Shown here: positions 50,173 through 55,476 of the stretch, piece after piece
Position numbering within the stretch: the stretch's first letter is position 1
How the letters are laid out: each line of letters starts with the position of its first letter
Assembly (NCBI GenBank): GCA_004552195.1
Contig: SFPC01000002.1
Coordinates: 1-55,476, forward strand
Length of the DNA stretch: 55,476 nt
Origin: Bacteroidales bacterium
GTDB lineage: Bacteria > Bacteroidota > Bacteroidia > Bacteroidales > Bacteroidaceae
Direction: 5' to 3'
Made by a program: the position numbers and the translations under genes
Notes under the pieces: generated by a model
What the model was told of the DNA's origin: nothing
The model's database searches: none
The model's input: only the letters and a program-made list of their open reading frames with translations

Positions 50173-51519
50173 TTATTTTACGCGGATTTTCTGTCCTATA
50201 TTGATGAGATTACCCTTGATGCCATTCAGCTGGCGTAGCTTTTTCACCGTAGTGTGGTTGCGTTTGGCAATGTCGCTCAAGGTATCGCCGCTACGCACGG
50301 TAGTGGTTTGGGCGCGTTGTTTGGTTTTCGATTTGCGTGATGCCTTTTGGCTGCTTTTTGCCCTGCCGGAGGTTTGGGAGGAACGCGAAGCGGAAGTGGA
50401 GGTGCGGCGCGTCGATGCCACTTCGGGCACGCTCACCGTGGCGCGGCGGGTGAGGAGCTCATCCGCCCGGTAGTTGTACACCGAGTCCTTGAGGTCGATC
50501 AGCGCAGTCAGCGCTTCGGTGGGCAGACAGAGCGACATGGTGCCCACAGAGCCCGGGATGACATCCGTGCGGTACTGCGGGTTGAGCGCACGCACGGCAT
50601 CCATGTCGATACCCGTCAGGGCGGCCACCTGCTCCATGTGGAGGTCGCGGCTAATCTGCAAGGTGTCAGTCGTCACCGGGTACTTCGTTTTCATGGGGCA
50701 GATGTTGTGCTCGCAGTAGTAGTTCATCACGTAATTGGCGGCGATGAAAGCCGGCACGTAGCCCCGTGTTTCTGCCGGGAGGTAGGGGTAGATGGTCCAG
50801 TAGTCGTGAGAGCCGTTGGCGCGGTGGATGGCCTTGTTGATGTTGGCGGGTCCGCAGTTGTAAGCGGCAATGACCAGGTTCCAGTCGCCGTAGATTTTGT
50901 ACAGGTCGCGCAGGTAGCGTGCCGCAGCCCAGGTAGATTTGTACGGGTCTTGCCGTTCGTCAATCAGGCTGTTAACAGTCAGATCGTAGCGTTTGGCAGT
51001 AGCGAGCATGAATTGCCACAGTCCCACGGCTCCTGCCCGACTTTTCGCTTTCGGTTCCAGGGCACTCTCGATGAAGGGCAGGTATTTCAGTTCCAATGGC
51101 AGCCCGTAGTAGTCCAGGGCCTCCTCGAAGATGGGCACATAGAAGTTTCCTGCGCCCAACATGTACGACACGCTGCGCCGTAGGCGGGTGCAGTATTGGT
51201 CGATGAACTTCTGCACCACATTGTTATACGGCATTTCCATCACCACCGGTAGCCGTCGGAGACGGTTCTGGTACTCTTCGGCCGAGAATTCCGGGTTGGT
51301 GTTCGGGTCGACGCAGGTGGTGTCGGGATAGAGATATTTTTTGGCCATCCACTCGTTCAGAAGCGAGTCGCAGCTGAGTGTCATGCCCTCGGGCAGGTCA
51401 ATCACCTCGTCGCGGCCGCTTTGGTCATCGTGAACGGTAATTTCCGTTTCGTAAGTCTGCGCTGTGGCCGTCATGAAGCCGGCTGCCAGCGAAAAGAGTA
51501 GGGTTTTTATTTTATTCAT
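50173..51519 (-). CDS. MltD-like lytic transglycosylase with C-terminal LysM
   Basis: 448 residues with a signal peptide (MNKIKTLLFSLAAGFMTATA). The SLT domain (about 135-260) has catalytic E151 (FIESALEP), SRAGAVGLWQFM and AAYNCGPANINKAI. After a Ser/Arg-rich linker (about 360-400) a LysM domain closes the protein (VRSGDTLSDIAKRNHTTVKKL ... GQKIRVK). It cleaves peptidoglycan glycan strands in the periplasm to form anhydro-ends. A single terminal LysM is seen; a second degenerate one may lie near 310-345. It follows the DUF5683 gene by 31 nt in the parAB block. Confidence 0.92.
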   Translation of the reverse strand: MNKIKTLLFSLAAGFMTATAQTYETEITVHDDQSGRDEVIDLPEGMTLSCDSLLNEWMAKKYLYPDTTCVDPNTNPEFSAEEYQNRLRRLPVVMEMPYNNVVQKFIDQYCTRLRRSVSYMLGAGNFYVPIFEEALDYYGLPLELKYLPFIESALEPKAKSRAGAVGLWQFMLATAKRYDLTVNSLIDERQDPYKSTWAAARYLRDLYKIYGDWNLVIAAYNCGPANINKAIHRANGSHDYWTIYPYLPAETRGYVPAFIAANYVMNYYCEHNICPMKTKYPVTTDTLQISRDLHMEQVAALTGIDMDAVRALNPQYRTDVIPGSVGTMSLCLPTEALTALIDLKDSVYNYRADELLTRRATVSVPEVASTRRTSTSASRSSQTSGRAKSSQKASRKSKTKQRAQTTTVRSGDTLSDIAKRNHTTVKKLRQLNGIKGNLINIGQKIRVK

Positions 51520-51550
51520 CAGTCGTGGCTTGAAAGATGTAGGTTGAAAA

Positions 51551-52414
51551 CTAAAAAGTGAGGCAACATCCGACGCCGTAGGCCGTGTTTCGGCCCGTCG
51601 AAATGCCTTGTGTCTCCATCACGGCGGGGCGCACGCTCATGGAGAGGTCGGGAGAGATGTCAAACTCCGAGAGTTGTGCATCTACGTAAGCGTCGACCAC
51701 CGAGAGCAGGTAAACCCCTACGAAGCAGAAGGCACTCAGGTCGCGGTAGCGCCGGTAGAAGTCCTTCTTCCGCTTGAAGAGTTTTTTGAACTGCTCCTCC
51801 CGCCCCGTGATGTCGTAGCGTGGCGGCAACATCTCCAGGTAGGAACACGTGCGGGGGTCGTCGTCCATGATGTCGAGGTAAGCCTGCGAATAGTCGCGGT
51901 ACATCTGCTGGTTCCACATCAGGGCGTAGGTACAGCCCAGGAAACCTCCGTAGATGAAGGGCAACTTCCAGTACTTGCGGTTGTATATCTGTCCGGCGCC
52001 TGGCAGCACCAGCGAGAGCCACAAAGCCCTCTTGGGGTTCGGCACGAAACGTTGCCGCGGCAGTTTGGGCTTTCCTACTTTGCGGCTCACGGAGTCGTTG
52101 AGCGAAGCCAGCTTCTCGTTCGTCCGGTCCCGGAGTGTGTCGGCATGGGTTGCCGTTGTTTCGTTGGGTCGGAGCTCACGGGGAGGCAATGTGTCGGGCT
52201 GTTCCGTTGGAGGAAGAAATGCGTTGTCCGGCATGTCGTTTGCAAAAACGGGTAAAGCCGAAGCCCTTTCGGAGGCTTCGACTTTTGAGGCTTGGGCCAC
52301 AGTTTTTGCCGAATGTCCGGCGGTGGAGCGTTCAGGCAAGGCAGCCTGTGCGTCAAGGCCGGCGCAGGCAATAGTCCAGATGAGGAAATGCCAGATATAA
52401 TGCCAATTCATCAA
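51551..52414 (-). CDS. DUF5683 family protein
   Basis: 287 residues. An N-terminal hydrophobic segment (WHYIWHFLIWTIACAGLDAQA) may be a signal peptide. A low-complexity stretch is followed by the family core: NPKRALWLSLVLPGAGQIYNRKYWKLPFIYGGF, two membrane segments, a basic KKLFKRKKDFYRRYRD patch and FVGVYLLSVVDAYVDAQL. Proteins of this family commonly stand between parB and a transglycosylase in Bacteroidetes; function unknown, a cell-envelope role is likely. It begins 88 nt after parB. Confidence 0.83.
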   Translation of the reverse strand: MMNWHYIWHFLIWTIACAGLDAQAALPERSTAGHSAKTVAQASKVEASERASALPVFANDMPDNAFLPPTEQPDTLPPRELRPNETTATHADTLRDRTNEKLASLNDSVSRKVGKPKLPRQRFVPNPKRALWLSLVLPGAGQIYNRKYWKLPFIYGGFLGCTYALMWNQQMYRDYSQAYLDIMDDDPRTCSYLEMLPPRYDITGREEQFKKLFKRKKDFYRRYRDLSAFCFVGVYLLSVVDAYVDAQLSEFDISPDLSMSVRPAVMETQGISTGRNTAYGVGCCLTF

Positions 52415-52502
52415 ACTTCTTTAGTGGTTTGTGAGCAGTGAAGGGAGCGCATGGAGTTTCCGTAGGTTGAAAGTGCGGTAGCACGACGAGCTTCCGTTCG
52501 CT

Positions 52503-53393
52503 TCAGATTTTGTCGAGCATAGCGATGATGCGTTCCAGTTCCTCCTCCGAGCCAAAGGGGATGGTTATTTTGCCTTTCCCTTGTTGTGAACAAGTCATTT
52601 GCACCTTGGTGCTGAACACCTGTGCGAGGCGGTTGCGGAGTTCGGCATACTCTTCGGGCAAGCTTTTGCCCGCCGCTTTGAGTGTTTTCCGGCCGCTTTT
52701 GAGTGTTTCGCCGCTGTTGAGTGCTTTCACCATCTCCTCCACCTGTCTGACGGAGTAGCCCTTCTCTTTGATTTCGCCGAAGAGCTTCACTTGGAGCGAA
52801 GGCTTGTCCAGTCCGAGCAGTGCGCGGGCATGTCCCTGGTCAATCTCTTTGTTTTGCAGGGCCACCTGCACCTGTGCCGGCAGTTTGAGGAGTCGGAGAT
52901 AGTTGGCTATGGTTGCTCTGTTTTTCCCCACCTTTTCCGAGAGCTTGTCCTGCGTCAGGTCATACTGCTCGATGAGATTTTGGTAAGCCAATGCAATTTC
53001 GATGGCGTTGAGGTCCTCGCGTTGGATATTTTCCACGAGTGCCATTTGCATCATGTTCTCATCGTCGGCCGTTCTGACGTAGGCCGGTATGGAAGTGAGG
53101 CCCGCCATTTGCGAAGCCCTCCACCTGCGTTCTCCGGCAATGATTTGGTACGTGCCGTCCTCCATGAGTCGGAGCGTGATAGGCTGAATGATACCGATTT
53201 GCCGTATGCTTTCGGCCAGTTCCTGGAGTGCTTCGGTGGCAAATTCCCTTCGGGGCTGGTTGGGGTTAGCTTTTATTTTAAACACCGGCACCTCGCTGAT
53301 GCTGGAAGAGCCACTGGTGTGTACTTCCTCTTCAGTTGAAATCAGGGCATCCAGTCCCCGACCCAGAGCCGGAAATTTCTTGTGAGCTACCAT
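52503..53393 (-). CDS. parB: Chromosome-partitioning protein ParB
   Basis: 296 residues. Starts KKFPALGRGLDALIS, typical of chromosomal ParB. The ParB/Spo0J nuclease-like N-domain has NPNQPR and the CTP-binding GERRWRAS motif, followed by the helix-turn-helix (LTQDKLSEKVGKNRATIANYLRLLKLP) that recognises parS, and a C-terminal dimerisation segment. It loads on parS, spreads as a clamp and works with ParA. I did not find a convincing parS in the window. Confidence 0.95.
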   Translation of the reverse strand: MVAHKKFPALGRGLDALISTEEEVHTSGSSSISEVPVFKIKANPNQPRREFATEALQELAESIRQIGIIQPITLRLMEDGTYQIIAGERRWRASQMAGLTSIPAYVRTADDENMMQMALVENIQREDLNAIEIALAYQNLIEQYDLTQDKLSEKVGKNRATIANYLRLLKLPAQVQVALQNKEIDQGHARALLGLDKPSLQVKLFGEIKEKGYSVRQVEEMVKALNSGETLKSGRKTLKAAGKSLPEEYAELRNRLAQVFSTKVQMTCSQQGKGKITIPFGSEEELERIIAMLDKI

Positions 53394-53479
53394 GTGTCTT
53401 TGCTGTATTTATAAGTAAGGAGTGCGTGCATCGGTTGCCGTGGCTGTTTCGTTTCGGCGGTTGAGCGTTGCGCCGCCCC

Positions 53480-54247
53480 TTATGCTTTGTTTTTGTTGAT
53501 GATTTCCTTGGCCAGGGCTAAGTGGTTTTTCGCGCCGGTAGAGTCGGCATCGTAGAGGATGGCCGGCAGTCCGTGGCTGGGAGCCTCGGAAAGTTTCACG
53601 TTGCGCTGTATCACCGTTTTGAACACCAGTTCCTGGAAGTGGCGCTTCACCTCGTCGTAGATTTGGTTGGCCAGTCGCAAGCGGCTGTCGTACATGGTGA
53701 GCAGGAATCCTTCTATTTCCAGTTCCGGGTTTAGTTTGCGTTTTACAATCTTGATGGTGTTGAGCAGCTTGGAGATACCTTCCAGCGCGAAGTACTCGCA
53801 TTGCACCGGAATGATGACCGAGTTGGCCGCCGTGAGCGCGTTGACCGTGATGAGGCCGAGTGAGGGCGAGCAGTCAATGAGGATATAGTCATACTCATTG
53901 TGGAGCGGGGCCAGCATGTTTTTGATGATGCGTTCCCGTCCTTCAAAGTTCAACATCTCTACTTCCGCTCCCACCAGGTTGATGTTTGAAGGTATTACAT
54001 CCAGGCGTTCGATGTCCGTGGTGTAGATAGCTTCGTGAACGTCCACACCGTTGATAACGCATTCGTAGATAGAACAATCCACCTTGCTCAAGTCGACGCC
54101 TAATCCCGACGAGGCGTTGGCCTGTGAGTCGGCGTCAATGAGCAACACGCGCTTTTCCAGCGTGGCAAGCGAGGCGGCCAGGTTCATGGAGGTAGTAGTT
54201 TTGCCTACACCACCCTTTTGGTTGGCCAAAGCAATGATTTTGCCCAT
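53480..54247 (-). CDS. parA: Chromosome-partitioning ATPase ParA/Soj
   Basis: 255 residues. The deviant Walker A KGGVGKTT (11-18), [12 protein letters not shown] and [11 protein letters not shown] are the ParA/MinD ATPase motifs; the short N-terminus without helix-turn-helix marks the chromosomal Soj type. It binds DNA with ATP and is stimulated by ParB, encoded 86 nt downstream. The frame after it is interrupted only by the divergent surE promoter region. Confidence 0.95.
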   Translation of the reverse strand: MGKIIALANQKGGVGKTTTSMNLAASLATLEKRVLLIDADSQANASSGLGVDLSKVDCSIYECVINGVDVHEAIYTTDIERLDVIPSNINLVGAEVEMLNFEGRERIIKNMLAPLHNEYDYILIDCSPSLGLITVNALTAANSVIIPVQCEYFALEGISKLLNTIKIVKRKLNPELEIEGFLLTMYDSRLRLANQIYDEVKRHFQELVFKTVIQRNVKLSEAPSHGLPAILYDADSTGAKNHLALAKEIINKNKA

Positions 54248-54383
54248 AAGTTGTGGGTTGGTTAGAAAACAGGGCCCGCACTTTTGCCGTCCGCCCTGCT
54301 GGGAGGGGTGGCTCTCGGCCGGTGCTGCACCCGGAGGGGCGGTTCTCGGCGGCCGTTTGTGCAGGTCCGCACAATTAGCGAGG

Positions 54384-54391
54384 CAAAGGTA
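54384..54391 (-). promoter_or_regulatory. -7 box of the parAB operon
   Basis: TACCTTTG, about 136 nt before parA; no clear -33 box. It overlaps back to back with the surE promoter in the 305-nt gap 54248-54552, where no gene is seen. Confidence 0.45.
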
Positions 54392-54431
54392 TAAAAATTC
54401 AGCGAAATCTACGGCACTAAACTATTTTTTG

Positions 54432-54439
54432 TACTTTTG
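54432..54439 (+). promoter_or_regulatory. -7 box of surE
   Basis: TACTTTTG matches the consensus; the leader would be about 107 nt. No TTTG is present 19 nt upstream. Confidence 0.5.
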
Positions 54440-54552
54440 CCGCCTCAATAATGTATATGGAGTGTATGAAAAACCGGTTTGGTTGCACGAAACCCAAATC
54501 CGTGCCGACCGTTGTATTTTCAGCCTCCTCCTGAATAGCACTTTAATTCGCG

Positions 54553-55308
54553 ATGCGTCCATATCTTCTTCTGTCCAATGATGACGGGGTGCAGGCCCCG
54601 GGGCTCAACTTCCTCATCGAAACGCTCCGTCCCTACGCCGATCTCCTGGTGATGGCTCCCGATTCAGCCCGTTCGGGGTTTAGTTGTTCCATCACCGCCG
54701 CCCATCCGCTCACTTACCGCGTGTTGCGCCGTGAAGAGGGGCTTACCGTGTGCGCCTGCTCAGGTACGCCCACCGATTGCGTGAAGATGGCGCTCAACCT
54801 CTTCCCCGATCGCAAGCCCGACCTCGTGGTGGGTGGCATAAACCATGGCGACAATTCTTCGGTCAACGCCCACTATTCCGGAACCATGGGCGTGGCCATC
54901 GAAGGTGCGCTTCAGGGCTATCCCTCGGTAGCCTTCTCGTTGTGCGACCACCGTGAGGATGCCGATTTCTCACCTTTGCGGCCTTATCTCGTCGACTTCA
55001 TGTTCAAGGCCATAGCCGTGGGCTTGCCGCCGTTCACTTGTCTGAACATCAATTTCCCTTTGGCACCCCGCTTCAAGGGTGTGAAGGTGTGTCGCATGGC
55101 CCGTTCGCGCTGGCAGAAAGAGGTGGAGCACCGCCGCCACCCCTGGGGAGCCGACTACTACTGGCTCGTGGGTGAGAACGTCGAATTGGAGCCCGAAGCC
55201 ACCGACACCGACCGTTGGGCCCTGGCCCATGGCTACGTGGCCGTTACGCCCACGCAGCTAGACGTTACGGCGCGTGAGCTGATGGAGGTGTTGCAGGATA
55301 TACTGTAA
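54553..55308 (+). CDS. surE: 5'/3'-nucleotidase SurE
   Basis: 251 residues. Metal-binding SNDDG (D10, D11), S in PDSARSG, and GGINHGDN plus YSGTMGVAIEGAL are the SurE signature. It dephosphorylates nucleoside 5'/3'-monophosphates and short polyphosphate in the cytoplasm. Divergent from parA. In many Bacteroidales lpxB follows; here a terminator comes first and no lpxB start is seen before the window ends. Confidence 0.95.
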   Translation: MRPYLLLSNDDGVQAPGLNFLIETLRPYADLLVMAPDSARSGFSCSITAAHPLTYRVLRREEGLTVCACSGTPTDCVKMALNLFPDRKPDLVVGGINHGDNSSVNAHYSGTMGVAIEGALQGYPSVAFSLCDHREDADFSPLRPYLVDFMFKAIAVGLPPFTCLNINFPLAPRFKGVKVCRMARSRWQKEVEHRRHPWGADYYWLVGENVELEPEATDTDRWALAHGYVAVTPTQLDVTARELMEVLQDIL

Positions 55309-55332
55309 AATCCTGCCTGTTTTCTTACATTC

Positions 55333-55374
55333 CCGACCAATTTGCCCAAGGAGCAGAATAGGTCGGTTTTCGTT
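55333..55374 (+). terminator. Terminator after surE
   Basis: CCGACC (55333-55338) pairs with GGTCGG (55361-55366), followed by TTTTCGTTTT. The stem is short with a 22-nt loop. The last about 100 nt of the window hold no recognised feature. Confidence 0.55.
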
Positions 55375-55476
55375 TTACCCTAAAATCCGCAACTATCATC
55401 CAATACACGATTAAGGGTAGATTTATGAGTCGTTAGTAGCAGCTTTCAGTAAAAAGCAACAGCACAACATCAATAT

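Noticed and set aside
54248..54552. Replication origin or parS beside parA
   Set aside because: I found no convincing parS palindrome or DnaA-box cluster by eye.

Overview
The window looks like a chromosome segment of a Bacteroidales bacterium, most likely Prevotellaceae. The grounds are Bacteroidetes-type promoters (TTTG, 19 nt, TAnnTTTG) in front of several genes and tRNAs, no obvious Shine-Dalgarno sequences, a bifunctional L-fucose salvage enzyme (Fkp), two serine-type sulfatases, type IX-like C-terminal tails, and a parA-parB-DUF5683-transglycosylase-SpoT gene order. I infer the family, not the genus or species. Nearly all genes lie on the minus strand; only the GH25 protein, the S9 peptidase and surE are on plus.

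Layout. 1-2.5 kb: a DUF6057 membrane protein cut by the window edge, then an AbiF-like HEPN protein with a candidate small RNA directly upstream. 2.7-13.1 kb: sulfatase, glmM, the agmatine-to-putrescine pair aguB/aguA, a 5'-nucleotidase and fkp. 13.4-14.6 kb: tRNA-Met and a gene-poor, repeat-rich stretch. 14.6-22.2 kb: a degenerate-protease/MORN/GH25 fusion, a DUF4886 protein, NrnA-like DHH enzyme, rpe and an S9 peptidase. 22.3-22.8 kb: four tRNAs (Leu-Gly-Leu-Gly). 23.2-31.9 kb: SRPBCC protein, metal/cobalamin-type ABC permease and binding protein, type I asparaginase, a Wzz/BY-kinase and class I fumarase. 47.6-54.2 kb: the parAB-DUF5683-transglycosylase-RelA/SpoT block; then surE.

The most unusual part is 32-45.4 kb. 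It holds a compact ubiquitin-like conjugation/deconjugation cassette: a JAB(MPN+) protein with one or two UBC/RWD-like regions, a stand-alone E2-like protein with a candidate catalytic Cys, a 63-residue protein of unknown nature, and an E1/ThiF-like enzyme, in tightly packed or overlapping genes. A trypsin-like lipoprotein protease lies upstream. Downstream are a ClpA/ClpC-like double AAA+ ATPase, two related membrane proteins (one with an SH3b domain), two unrecognised proteins, a DUF1963-like protein and a zinc-ribbon/SUMF protein. No obvious ubiquitin-like modifier with a C-terminal Gly-Gly is encoded. Whether these genes form one system is an inference from order and strand.

A second theme is small dispersed repeats. 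Family A (5 loci) carries a promoter -7 box at one end and sits in front of several genes. Family B (6 loci) is a nested palindrome flanked by T-runs, probably a two-way terminator. Family C (2 near-full copies plus a fragment) is an element of about 135 bp with inverted ends. Family D (2 copies plus a fragment) is rich in ACAAC/GTTGT with long inverted ends. I see no transposase, no CRISPR array and no rRNA.
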